64,000 nt of DNA, taken from positions 1-64,000 of the forward strand of contig JAUNPV010000013.1 in assembly GCA_030536515.1 (NCBI GenBank), in the 5' to 3' direction. Origin of the DNA: Eubacteriales bacterium. GTDB taxonomy: Bacteria; Bacillota; Clostridia; Oscillospirales; Oscillospiraceae. Shown here one piece after another: positions 29,800-38,184 of this stretch. Both the position numbers and the translations under genes were made by a program. Numbering within the stretch: position 1 is the stretch's first letter; each line of letters begins with the position of its first letter. Below the pieces are notes generated by a model. The model made no database searches, was not told where the DNA came from, and saw only the letters and a list, made by a program, of their open reading frames with translations.

Positions 29800-31959
29800 T
29801 TACTTTTCTTCAAAGGACTTGACCCGGATTCCGCAAGTGTCGATACCGCGGAAACAGCCCAACTCCCAGATGCTTTTTATATGGTGGTGGGTTTTGGTCA
29901 TGCAAAGAGAAGAATAGGCCACATTCAAGGTACTCTCCAGCCACTTTTCATCTGCATCGTAAAGCGAGTATCCATTGCTCTCATAATCTGTGTTAAAATA
30001 TATCATTTTGTTGGCGGTCAAACAATGCTGTCCGAGAATGCAAAAATGGTTTCCCACCACAGCTTCGTCCGCAATCTTGCTGAAATTGACATTGGTCACC
30101 ACCGGCTCCATTTTCCGATCCTTTTTTATATGCCGTGAATCAAAATAAGCACAAGCTCTGGAAATGCGGCTGATGACCCTGCCGGGCATTTGATCTTCGC
30201 TAATTTTTCCAAGGAAGTATGTAGGGTTGTAGTAGAACTCGTAGTAGCCGTCTATATGCAGTACCCAGTAATAATCGTTCACAAATAGCTGCCACCGCTT
30301 GTGATTTTCTATACGGCTGTCAATTCTAATCGGCACATTACATTTTAATGTCTCAAAATTATTTTCCGGGTATGCCACTTGCTGCCGCTCAATGTGAAAG
30401 TCATTTCTCGCCACCGCTTCACAATAGTCAGCCATTTCCGAAGGAATTCGCTTCCGACACTCTTCCTCCAATTCCTCCGGCATTCCGTAAAACGCCTCGG
30501 CAATGCTGACAGCAATGGCCGTCAAGGTGTCGCTGTCGCCGCCCAGGGAGACGGCGGTGCGGATGACATCTTCAAAGTCCCTGCCTTCCAGGAAAGCGGT
30601 GATCGCTTCCGGGACAGTTTCCTGGCAGGTGGCTCTGGGGAAATAGGTAGGACGGATTTCATCACAGGTACGGCTCAAATCGTAGCCGAAGGTTTTCACG
30701 ATATACGCCTTGATTTCTTCTTTGGACTTCCCGGTACGTGCCAAATAGATTGCTGCTGCAACAGCCTCGGCACCCTTGATTCCTTCCGGATGATTGTGCG
30801 TCACCTCAGCGGTGGCCCGTGCTACTTCAACCGTTCTCTCCAAGCTGTCGTAAAGCCAGCCGGCGGCGGAAACACGCATGGCAGAGCCGTTTCCGAAACT
30901 GTTATAGGGCTGTGGATTTTCTTCAGCCAGCCATCGCCGGAATGCGCCGCCATAGCCGGCCTGGGGATACCTGCGCCCCCATTTCTGCATTTCCTCCCGG
31001 ACATTGGCTCGGATGGTGTTTAGTTCTGCATCCTTGCCCGATTTCAGCAATGCAGACGCAACAGCAATCGTCATCACCGTATCGTCGGTGAATCTGGAGC
31101 GCTCACTGAACAACGGAAAGTTTTTTGTTTTAATGCAGTGCCTGAATTCGTAGGGACTGCCGATAATATCGCCTAAAATTGCTCCGTACATATCCTTTTC
31201 TCCAAATAATTGAAATTTACTTCGCACTCCATATATGCTGATAACTCGGTCACAGACGTAAACCATTGGCTCTGTCATTCGAAATTTGCACGCCTTCTTC
31301 AATCCTTCCGGCATCCCGTAGAAAGCTTCAGCGATACTGCACGCAATTTCCACGACCTCCTGCGAAGAAGTTTTCAACGCAAGGCGAGTGACACTTTCAA
31401 AAGAATCCCCCTCCAAAAAAGCAGCTATTGCTGCTGTAATAATACTCTGCCGCCATTGTTCATAGGTATCGACTCTTTCAGATATACAGAGTAATTCAGC
31501 GCAGCTACGACAAAAATCAAGTTGAAATTCTTTACAAATGTACATTTTAATCTTCTTTTTGGATTTTCCTGTACGAGCCATGTAAATGGCAGATGCAATT
31601 GCTTCATCAATTTGATTGCCACTGACAATTCTGGACACCGCTCTTGTTCGCTCCATTGTATCGAAGCACCATCCAGCTATACAAACTTGAATCTCATCAT
31701 CAGGATCGCCTATACCTCCCCATATAGTATCCCAGCTGTTATACCACCAATCTATTGAACTATACAAATCTTCCCGGACCTTTTGGTCATCTGCACCTGG
31801 ATCCAACCCAAGGAAAGCGTCTGCCATGGCAACGTACACAGTCGAACATCCGCTGGCATACAGCAGTTGCTCCGGCTCAAGCATAAAATCTATATTTTTT
31901 CTACTCGGATCAAGCGATAATGTGTAGCATATGATATCACCCAGAATTTCTCCATACAT
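29800..31959 (-). CDS. Tandem ADP-ribosylglycohydrolase fusion with pseudo-domain and novel tail
   Basis: The 719-residue protein has three parts. Residues 1-250 form an ARH-like domain that has lost both metal motifs: LYASGCSTVY replaces FTDDTVMT and KTSSQEVVEI replaces GGDxDT. Residues 257-510 are a complete ARH domain with FTDDTVMT and GGDSDTLTAI, very close to the neighbouring 262-residue enzyme. About 205 C-terminal residues match no family known to me and are rich in aromatic residues and Lys/Asn. GGAGAAAAGG precedes an internal ATG at 31191, so the active part may also be made alone. The gene is clearly more AT-rich than its surroundings. Two bases separate it from the DUF1810 gene. 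Confidence 0.88.
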   Translation of the reverse strand: MYGEILGDIICYTLSLDPSRKNIDFMLEPEQLLYASGCSTVYVAMADAFLGLDPGADDQKVREDLYSSIDWWYNSWDTIWGGIGDPDDEIQVCIAGWCFDTMERTRAVSRIVSGNQIDEAIASAIYMARTGKSKKKIKMYICKEFQLDFCRSCAELLCISERVDTYEQWRQSIITAAIAAFLEGDSFESVTRLALKTSSQEVVEIACSIAEAFYGMPEGLKKACKFRMTEPMVYVCDRVISIYGVRSKFQLFGEKDMYGAILGDIIGSPYEFRHCIKTKNFPLFSERSRFTDDTVMTIAVASALLKSGKDAELNTIRANVREEMQKWGRRYPQAGYGGAFRRWLAEENPQPYNSFGNGSAMRVSAAGWLYDSLERTVEVARATAEVTHNHPEGIKGAEAVAAAIYLARTGKSKEEIKAYIVKTFGYDLSRTCDEIRPTYFPRATCQETVPEAITAFLEGRDFEDVIRTAVSLGGDSDTLTAIAVSIAEAFYGMPEELEEECRKRIPSEMADYCEAVARNDFHIERQQVAYPENNFETLKCNVPIRIDSRIENHKRWQLFVNDYYWVLHIDGYYEFYYNPTYFLGKISEDQMPGRVISRISRACAYFDSRHIKKDRKMEPVVTNVNFSKIADEAVVGNHFCILGQHCLTANKMIYFNTDYESNGYSLYDADEKWLESTLNVAYSSLCMTKTHHHIKSIWELGCFRGIDTCGIRVKSFEEK

Positions 31960-31961
31960 AG

Positions 31962-32387
31962 TTATTTCCCCTTTCCCAAAATATTTAGGGTTCGATACTC
32001 ATGCTGCCCCTGGTAGTATTTGTCCAGCACCTGGCCGAAGACTTTTTCTTCGGGGGCAACGATTTGGAAGAGAGTCATGCAGCATTGCAGCTTCCACGCA
32101 TCGGTAGAACCGAAGATTTGTTCAGCCGTCAGCCCATCCAGATGCAGCAGTGCCTGTGTAATCTCCACCAGCCGCTTTCCAAGCACCGGGTGATGGATGA
32201 ATGCCTTTGCTTCGTCTGCACCGCGAAGTCCGTAAAGCCGAGCCATTTCGCTATGCCCCAGTCCCCATAAAATCGGAAAGACGTACCACATCCAGTGGCT
32301 GTATTTGCAGCCCGCTCTGATTTCTTGTAGTGCAACTTCATAGGTATATTCCTGCGCCTGCAAAAATCTAGCCAGCGATTCATCCAT
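31962..32387 (-). CDS. DUF1810 family protein
   Basis: This 141-residue protein carries the DUF1810 core: LARFLQAQEYTYEVALQEIR, the hallmark SHWMWYVFPILWGLG, AKAFIHHPVLGKRL and IFGSTDAWKLQCCMTLF. The ATG at 32387 was chosen for GGAGG 9 bases upstream; an in-frame start 13 codons earlier has none. The biochemical role is not established. Its strict placement in an operon with ADP-ribosylglycohydrolases and a macro domain points to ADP-ribose chemistry. Base composition is AT-rich like the downstream fusion gene. Confidence 0.88.
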   Translation of the reverse strand: MDESLARFLQAQEYTYEVALQEIRAGCKYSHWMWYVFPILWGLGHSEMARLYGLRGADEAKAFIHHPVLGKRLVEITQALLHLDGLTAEQIFGSTDAWKLQCCMTLFQIVAPEEKVFGQVLDKYYQGQHEYRTLNILGKGK

Positions 32388-32401
32388 TTTGCTTGTCCTC
32401 C

Positions 32402-33031
32402 TTATTTTCTCAGCTTCTTTTTCCACTCCGATGCCATCATCGGTTTGCTGCGCCGAACAGCCTCTACGGCGCAGTCAACTGCTTCATAGACGCTTTGGGT
32501 TCCTCTCGAAGTCTGGCTGTAGTTGGCCGCCCGCTCCGGCCGGATTCCGATATGAGCGGCAGTTTCCACGGCATCGATGTTCGCCGCCACAAACAGGAAC
32601 TCCCAGCCGTACTGCTCCTGCTGGCGGGTAATCAGCTCCTTGACCCGGCGGCTGCTGTACTCCCGGCTGGCGTTTTCCATGCCGTCGGTGGTGATGACGA
32701 ACACGGTTTTCTCCGGCACATCCTCGGGGCGGGCGTATTTGTGGACGTTGCCGATGTGGTGAATGGCCCCGCCGATGGCGTCCATGAGGGCGGTGCAGCC
32801 CCGGACCACGTACTGCTCCCGGGTCATGGGCTGGACCTGCCCGATGTCCACCCGGTCGTGAAGCACCTGGCAGTCGTTGTCAAACAGCACCGTGGACACA
32901 TACGCCCTGCCGGGAAGCCGTTTCTGCCGCTCAATCATGGCATTGAAGCCCCCGATGGTATCCGCCTCCATGCCCGCCATGGACCCGCTGCGGTCCAGGA
33001 TGAAAACCAATTCTGTGATGTTGTTACCCAT
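32402..33031 (-). CDS. VWA-domain protein
   Basis: The 209-residue protein is essentially one von Willebrand A domain. The MIDAS metal site is formed by DRSGSM near residues 13-18, a Thr in GCTALMDAIG and Asp in TTDGMENAS. VWA proteins bind partner proteins through a magnesium-held acidic group, so it may act as a scaffold. The ATG at 33031 follows GGAGG with 7-base spacing. There is no signal peptide. It lies 14 bases upstream of DUF1810 and 141 bases downstream of the macro gene. Confidence 0.9.
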   Translation of the reverse strand: MGNNITELVFILDRSGSMAGMEADTIGGFNAMIERQKRLPGRAYVSTVLFDNDCQVLHDRVDIGQVQPMTREQYVVRGCTALMDAIGGAIHHIGNVHKYARPEDVPEKTVFVITTDGMENASREYSSRRVKELITRQQEQYGWEFLFVAANIDAVETAAHIGIRPERAANYSQTSRGTQSVYEAVDCAVEAVRRSKPMMASEWKKKLRK

Positions 33032-33172
33032 AATGAAATCCTCCAAATTCTGTTGGTTGGTTCTTACGGGGATATTGTACAGAATTGGCGGGGAAATTTG
33101 GTCGCTTGGCGGGAGACTTTTTTTAATATATCTAATGTGTTTATTCCAGATACTCCATGTGATAACTTGATT

Positions 33173-34192
33173 TTAGCACCCCAGCAGCACCTGGTCGAAT
33201 TCAAACAGCGCCTGATTGATTTCGTAAATATCGTAAATCCCCTTTGCAATAAAGTATTCGATAATCAAATCAAACTTGTTGCTTCTGGACAGGGTCATGC
33301 CCACCGTCCTCAGCAGCTGCTGGGTTTCCTCCAGGTTCAGCCTCAGCGCAATGCAAAAGGCCACGGCGGTGGGCTTGGAGGGGCGGTAGTCCGGCTTGCA
33401 TTTGATTTTGGAGAAGGTCTTTTTGTCCACGTTGGCCCGCTTGTAGCACTCCACGTCGGTCATGCCCTTGGCGTCGATAAGGGCGAACAGGGTCTCGGCG
33501 AAGCCTGCGTCCATTGTTTCCAGAAAGTCGGAAAGGCTTCCGGCGGGCCCAGGGCACGGCATGGTGCAGGGCATGGCCTCCGGTATGGCCTCGCAGGGGG
33601 CGGCCTTTTCCTTCCGGGGGATGAGGGGGCGCCGGGCCATTTGGGGACGGGCCATCTGGGGCAGGGGGAGGCTGCTGGCGTTGATGAAGCGGGAAATGTC
33701 GGCGTACAGGCTGCGGCTGAACTCGTAGGAGGCCGGGTCGAAAACGCAGAGGAACACCGTCAGCTCCTCGTATTTCAGGTATTCCGAGATGGCCGCCACG
33801 GCCTGGCGGAGCACCTGGTCCTTGGGGTAGCCGTAATACCCGGAGGAAATCAGGGGAAAGGCCACGGTTTCGCAGCCCTGCGCTTTGGCCAGGCCCAGGG
33901 ATTCCAGGTAACAGGACCGCAGCACCGCCCGCTCCCCATAGCCCCCGCCCTTCCAGACCGGCCCGGAGGTGTGGATGATGTACTTGCAGGGCAAGGAGAA
34001 GCCCGGCGTTATTTTTGCAAACCCCAGCTCCAGCGGAGCCAGCTCCCGGCAGGCCGCATCCAGCCCCGGTCCGGCCTTCTGGTGGACCAGGCGGTCAATG
34101 CCGCTGTAGCCCACCATGCGCTCGTTGGTGGTGTTCACAATGGCGTCCACGTTTACGGTGGTGATGTCCTGGCGGATGATGTGTAAGGGCAT
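33173..34192 (-). CDS. Macro-domain protein with helical C-terminal extension
   Basis: The 339-residue protein has an N-terminal macro domain (residues 1-150) that binds or hydrolyses ADP-ribose. It shows DAIVNTTNERM, GFAKITPGFSLPCKYIIH, SSGYYGYPKD and the strand TVFLCVF. A Pro/Ala/Met-rich linker (about 175-210) follows, then an all-helical domain of about 130 residues. That domain has KGMTDVECYKRANVDKKTFS, which reads as a HTH-like or death-domain-sized helical bundle; I do not recognise its family. Start ATG 34192 follows GAGGTG. It heads the ADP-ribose operon, so the extension may provide target recognition. Confidence 0.88.
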   Translation of the reverse strand: MPLHIIRQDITTVNVDAIVNTTNERMVGYSGIDRLVHQKAGPGLDAACRELAPLELGFAKITPGFSLPCKYIIHTSGPVWKGGGYGERAVLRSCYLESLGLAKAQGCETVAFPLISSGYYGYPKDQVLRQAVAAISEYLKYEELTVFLCVFDPASYEFSRSLYADISRFINASSLPLPQMARPQMARRPLIPRKEKAAPCEAIPEAMPCTMPCPGPAGSLSDFLETMDAGFAETLFALIDAKGMTDVECYKRANVDKKTFSKIKCKPDYRPSKPTAVAFCIALRLNLEETQQLLRTVGMTLSRSNKFDLIIEYFIAKGIYDIYEINQALFEFDQVLLGC

Positions 34193-34263
34193 GGCGCTCA
34201 CCTCGTTTTTTCTTCCATTATAGCACCGGATTCCCGGGAGCACAAGGAAGGTCCGCAAAAAAA

Positions 34264-34302
34264 TGCCCCCCGATTGAATTTTTGACGTTCAATCGGGGGT
34301 TA
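34264..34302. terminator. Terminator-like hairpin upstream of the macro operon
   Basis: CCCCCGATTGAA TTTTTGACG TTCAATCGGGGG lies between the divergent-order genes. It probably ends the minus-strand transcript of the 422-residue gene. Confidence 0.7.
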
Positions 34303-34343
34303 TCCGAACTTACCGTAATGCGGTTGAATCGGGTTTTGAAAAA

Positions 34344-35612
34344 TTAGTATGAGGCCGGTTTGCTGTTCAACATATCGTGCAGCTTCTTCCGGCTGAAGGG
34401 GGCGATGGCCGAGGTGGCGATTTCGCCGGATTCGTACCCCGCCAGCAGGTAGGCCGCAGCCTCACGGCAGTCGGTGGCGCCGCTTTTCAGTGCAAGCTGA
34501 AAATCTCTTGTGTGAATGGTAATCGAGGGCCGATGGCCAGGGCGGCTTCCGGCCTTTGCGGTGCAGTACACATGGGTAATCTGACCGTATGGAATGGATG
34601 TATAGGATAATTCGGTGGCTTTTACCCGCTTTTTCATCTGATAATCCCGTTTTTTGTAGCTTGTGAGAGCTTCCTTGCAGGTGTTTGAAACGGCCCGGCG
34701 GTCAATCTGCCCGGCTTGGCACTGGTTCAGCAGATACTCCGCCATTTCGGAAAAGCCCTTCATGCTGTGCTCCAGCTTCAGCGTCCGGTCCTTGGTTTTG
34801 ATGGTGAGATAGTAGACGGGCGCACTGATTGCCTTATGATGGAGCATTTCCTTGGAGCAGAAAACCCGGCTGATCTTTGAACAGGGAAATGAGAACCTTT
34901 TTCCGCTCCGGGTCCGGCCCTCCAGCGTGGAGCGGCTGACCTTGATTCGAAACAGCATTCTCGGGATGAGGGCGGCGGCCGTCATCAGGCAGTAAATCAG
35001 AGCAATCCAAAGGGTGCACCTTATTTCCTGCGTAAAGCCGGCTGACAGGCCGTACAGAACCGTTATCACCGTCAGAGACAGGGGCAGGACAATCCATCCG
35101 GCGATGCTGAGCCTGGAATAGGATATCTCAAATGCTGCCTTTTCCATCCCCCTTTTACCCGGTCCCAGCGACATCACACGGTCGCAGTATTCCAGCTCCG
35201 TCAGCCATCCGTCACGCCAAAGCCCGTAGGTATCACCGGGATACCACGACTGAATTTCCTTTTTCCAGGCCTCCGGGCTTTCGTAATACTTCAAAACCAT
35301 CTCCTGGGACTTTTCGCACAGCTTGCGCAGCTCCTTTTCGAGGAGCTCAGCGAAAAAACGGTCCGTTTTTGTATAGTATGAGAAAATGCAGTCATGCCCT
35401 TTGGCTGTCAGAACCCAAACGGCATTGTTTCCGGCTGCCTTTGGAAAATACGCCTGCTTTTTCAAAATACGGAACAGGTCCTGATAGGTGGCATCGCCGG
35501 GCAAGGAGACTTGCCTGCGGTGATTTGCCGCGGCATCCTCTGGGCAGACGCTGTCCCGGTCCACCACAATTTCCAGAGCCGGTATCCGGCTTCTGCCAAA
35601 AAGCTGCTTCAT
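34344..35612 (-). CDS. Membrane protein with two PH-like modules, unknown function
   Basis: The 422-residue product begins at ATG 35612, after AAGGTGG; an in-frame extension upstream lacks a ribosome site. Residues 1-150 form a soluble part with VWVLTAKGHDCIFSYYTK. Two hydrophobic helices lie near 172-190 and 200-222. Two related beta-rich segments follow, about 235-330 (SKISRVFCSK, YYLTIKTKDRTLKLE) and 330-415 (GQITHVYCTA, SITIHTRDFQLAL), which look like duplicated bacterial PH-like modules. I do not recognise the family. The function is unknown. It is monocistronic. Confidence 0.7.
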   Translation of the reverse strand: MKQLFGRSRIPALEIVVDRDSVCPEDAAANHRRQVSLPGDATYQDLFRILKKQAYFPKAAGNNAVWVLTAKGHDCIFSYYTKTDRFFAELLEKELRKLCEKSQEMVLKYYESPEAWKKEIQSWYPGDTYGLWRDGWLTELEYCDRVMSLGPGKRGMEKAAFEISYSRLSIAGWIVLPLSLTVITVLYGLSAGFTQEIRCTLWIALIYCLMTAAALIPRMLFRIKVSRSTLEGRTRSGKRFSFPCSKISRVFCSKEMLHHKAISAPVYYLTIKTKDRTLKLEHSMKGFSEMAEYLLNQCQAGQIDRRAVSNTCKEALTSYKKRDYQMKKRVKATELSYTSIPYGQITHVYCTAKAGSRPGHRPSITIHTRDFQLALKSGATDCREAAAYLLAGYESGEIATSAIAPFSRKKLHDMLNSKPASY

Positions 35613-35747
35613 AAGAATTCCACCTTTCTGCCCAATCACCCGGTTGTGCGCCCGGGATTTTGGCTCCGCTGCATGGTGCATTTTCTATATTATAGCACGG
35701 CGGCCCGGCGTTGGCTATACCTTCTGCGCAAAAGTTCCGATTCTCTG

Positions 35748-35793
35748 GTTATAATAACAGAAGAAACAGGAGTTATAATAAAAGAAGAAAGGA
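35748..35793 (+). promoter_or_regulatory. Tandem 23-bp repeat with -10-like boxes before trxB
   Basis: GTTATAATAACAG... at 35748 and GTTATAATAAAAG... at 35771 repeat head to tail, each holding TATAAT. The second copy ends in the AAAGGAG of a very short ORF. No convincing -35 box was found. Confidence 0.5.
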
Positions 35794-35879
35794 GCCAACG
35801 AATATGGCTGTGAAAAACAGGAACGCAGAGGCATTTGACCGGCGCATCCGGGACCGGCTGGGACGCTGAGGGAGGGCCT

Positions 35880-36854
35880 ATGGAACACATTTACGATATG
35901 ATTGTCATTGGCGGCGGTCCCGCCGGATACACCGCCGCTCTCTATGGTTCCCGGGCGGGGCTGGATACCCTGGTGCTGGAAAAGCAGTCCGCCGGAGGCC
36001 AGATGGCCATTACTAACCGGGTGGACAACTACCCCGGCTTCCCGGAGGGCATCGACGGCTACCGGCTGGGCCAGAGCATGGAGCAGGGGGCCCGGCGGTC
36101 TGGGGCCAAAACGGAGTATGCCGAGGTCACCGCTGTCCGCCTGGCGGGGGCGGTCAAGGAGGTGGACACCGGCGCAGGGACCTTTCGGGCCAGGACCGTG
36201 GTGCTGGCCACCGGGGCGGAGCCCAGGGAGCTGGGGCTTCCCGGGGAGGGGGCGCTGGTGGGCCGGGGGCTGCACTACTGCGCCGCCTGCGACGGAATGT
36301 TCTACCGGGGCAAGACCGTGGTGGTGGTTGGCGGCGGGAACACCGCCGCCGCCGATGCCCTGATGCTGTCCAGGCTTGCCCAGCGGGTGATTCTGGTCCA
36401 CCGGCGGGACAGCCTCCGGGCCGCAAAAATCTACCACCAGCCTCTGAAAAGCGCCGCCAATGTGGAGCTTCGGTGGAACACCGTTCTGACGGAGCTGGTC
36501 TGCGGAGACAAGCTCACCGGCGTTGGGCTGCGCAATGTTCTGACCGGGGAGGAAAGCCGCCTTGCCTGCCACGGGGTGTTCGTCAGCATCGGCAGAAGGC
36601 CCGCCACCGAGCTGGTCCGGGGCCAGCTGGTGCTGGACGAGGGGGGCTATGTGATGACGGACGAATCCACCCGGACCAATGTGCCCGGGGTCTTCGCCCC
36701 CGGGGACGTGCGGACCAAGGCCCTGCGCCAGATTGTCACAGCAGTGGCCGACGGCGCCATGGCGGCACAGGGAGCGGAGGAATACCTGGCCGCCCGGGAC
36801 GGTGCCCCATCGCCGCAGGCAAAAAATCTTCTTAAAGATTTTCCGCTAAAATAG
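35880..36854 (+). CDS. trxB: Thioredoxin-disulfide reductase family flavoprotein
   Basis: The 324-residue protein has FAD-binding GGGPAGYTAALY (about residues 11-22), then the redox-active pair CAACDG (about 136-141). NADPH-binding GGGNTAAADALML follows, with a second FAD motif in VFAPGDVRTKALRQIVTAVADGA. This is the complete architecture of low-molecular-weight thioredoxin reductase, which passes electrons from NADPH to thioredoxin. No thioredoxin gene lies next to it. The ATG at 35880 follows GAGGGAGGG; upstream in-frame codons lack a start. An alternative partner could be a glutaredoxin-like protein elsewhere. Confidence 0.92.
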   Translation: MEHIYDMIVIGGGPAGYTAALYGSRAGLDTLVLEKQSAGGQMAITNRVDNYPGFPEGIDGYRLGQSMEQGARRSGAKTEYAEVTAVRLAGAVKEVDTGAGTFRARTVVLATGAEPRELGLPGEGALVGRGLHYCAACDGMFYRGKTVVVVGGGNTAAADALMLSRLAQRVILVHRRDSLRAAKIYHQPLKSAANVELRWNTVLTELVCGDKLTGVGLRNVLTGEESRLACHGVFVSIGRRPATELVRGQLVLDEGGYVMTDESTRTNVPGVFAPGDVRTKALRQIVTAVADGAMAAQGAEEYLAARDGAPSPQAKNLLKDFPLK

Positions 36855-36912
36855 TATGACTTCTGCTCCATCTGTGGTACAATGAAAGAAAAACCGCCGG
36901 AGGAGAGAAAAA

Positions 36913-38124
36913 ATGCCCAAGGAATACCGGAAAACCGCCTACGCCTGCTATCTTGCAGATATGATTCAGGCTGTGGTCATCAATTTGACGCCCCTGCTGT
37001 TCGTGCTGCTGAAGGACGCTTACGGTCTGCGCTATTCCCAGTTCGGGACCCTGGTGTTTGTGAATTTTGCCACCCAGGTGCTGGTGGACATCGGATGCAG
37101 CAAGCCGGTGGACCGGTATGGCTACCGGCCCTTTGTGGTGGCGGCCCATTTTCTCTGCGGCGGCGGGCTGTGCTTCTTTGCGCTGACCCCCTGGCTGCTG
37201 CCCGGCCGTGAATTTGCCGGATTTCTGATAGGCACCGTGATTTTCGCCGGTGCGGGAGGCCTGTTTGAGCTGCTGCTGAGCCCCATTGTGGATGCGCTGC
37301 CCAGCGAAAACAAGGCCCGGGAGATGAGCCTGCTTCACTCCATGTATGCCGTGGGCAAGCTGGGCTGCATCATCCTGACCACCCTGGCCCTGGTGCTGGG
37401 GCTGAGCTGGCAGAGCATCGTGCTGACGTATGCGGCGCTGCCGTTTCTCAACGCCCTTTTCTTTTTCAAGGTGCCGCTGGTCCGGAAATGCAAAAGGGAG
37501 GAGGTGACCTCCTCCGGGAAAATGCTGATGTCGCCCACCTTCCTGCTGGCGCTGGCGGCGATTTTGTTCAGCGGCGGGGCGGAGTGCACCATGTCCCAGT
37601 GGAGCAGCACCTTTATGCAGGAGGGCCTGGACCTGCCGAAGGCCTGGGGAGACCTGCTGGGCGTGGGAGGCTTTGCCCTGATGCTGGGGCTGGGCCGCCT
37701 GGTCCATGGGCTGTACGGCTACCGGTTCGACCTGTCCAGGCTGCTGGTGCTGGGCAGCTGCCTGGCGGTTTGCAGCTATCTGGTGGCGGCGGTGGCCCCG
37801 GTGCCCTGGATGGGGGCAGCAGCCTGCGCGCTGACGGGCTTCTTTGTGAGCATCTCCTGGCCCGGGACCCTGTCCATGGCCTCGGCCAGCCTGCCAAAAG
37901 CGGGAACGGCCCTGTTTGCCCTGCTGGCCGCCGGCGGCGACATGGGCGGCTCCATCGGCCCGTGGATTGTGGGAAAAGCGGCGGATATGCAGATTCTTCA
38001 CGGTGTCAGCAGTGAGAGAAGTTTAAAAAACGCCATTTTCCTGGCAGCCCTGCTGCCCCTGACCGCTGCCTTCTTCCAATGGAGGCTGGGCAAAGCCCGC
38101 CAGCCGTCCCGGGAGGGTACATAA
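36913..38124 (+). CDS. MFS transporter
   Basis: The 403-residue protein has about twelve hydrophobic helices and the major-facilitator pattern, with the loop after helix 2 reading SKPVDRYGYRPFV in place of the canonical GxLaDrxGrr. A large cytoplasmic loop is present near KVPLVRKCKREE. It resembles FucP/sugar-type family members more than drug pumps, but the substrate is not evident. TACAAT stands near 36889, and GGAGGAGAG precedes the ATG. It lies between trxB and the corrinoid genes and may serve either. Confidence 0.85.
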   Translation: MPKEYRKTAYACYLADMIQAVVINLTPLLFVLLKDAYGLRYSQFGTLVFVNFATQVLVDIGCSKPVDRYGYRPFVVAAHFLCGGGLCFFALTPWLLPGREFAGFLIGTVIFAGAGGLFELLLSPIVDALPSENKAREMSLLHSMYAVGKLGCIILTTLALVLGLSWQSIVLTYAALPFLNALFFFKVPLVRKCKREEVTSSGKMLMSPTFLLALAAILFSGGAECTMSQWSSTFMQEGLDLPKAWGDLLGVGGFALMLGLGRLVHGLYGYRFDLSRLLVLGSCLAVCSYLVAAVAPVPWMGAAACALTGFFVSISWPGTLSMASASLPKAGTALFALLAAGGDMGGSIGPWIVGKAADMQILHGVSSERSLKNAIFLAALLPLTAAFFQWRLGKARQPSREGT

Positions 38125-38135
38125 TCAGAAAAACC

Positions 38136-38169
38136 AAAAGGAGGTATCGCCGAAGCGATACCTCCTTTT
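38136..38169. terminator. Bidirectional terminator
   Basis: AAAAGGAGGTATCGC CGAA GCGATACCTCCTTTT is a perfect stem between the MFS gene and the corrinoid protein gene. Confidence 0.9.
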
Positions 38170-38184
38170 ATCATGTATGGGAAA

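Noticed and set aside
28977-34192. ADP-ribose operon as a toxin-antitoxin pair of the DarTG type
   Set aside because: The macro gene could recall DarG, but no DarT-like ADP-ribosyltransferase is coded anywhere in the window.
35803-35838. 11-codon ORF before trxB as a leader peptide
   Set aside because: It has a ribosome site, but is too short to judge, shows no regulatory codon run or hairpin after it, and does not overlap trxB.
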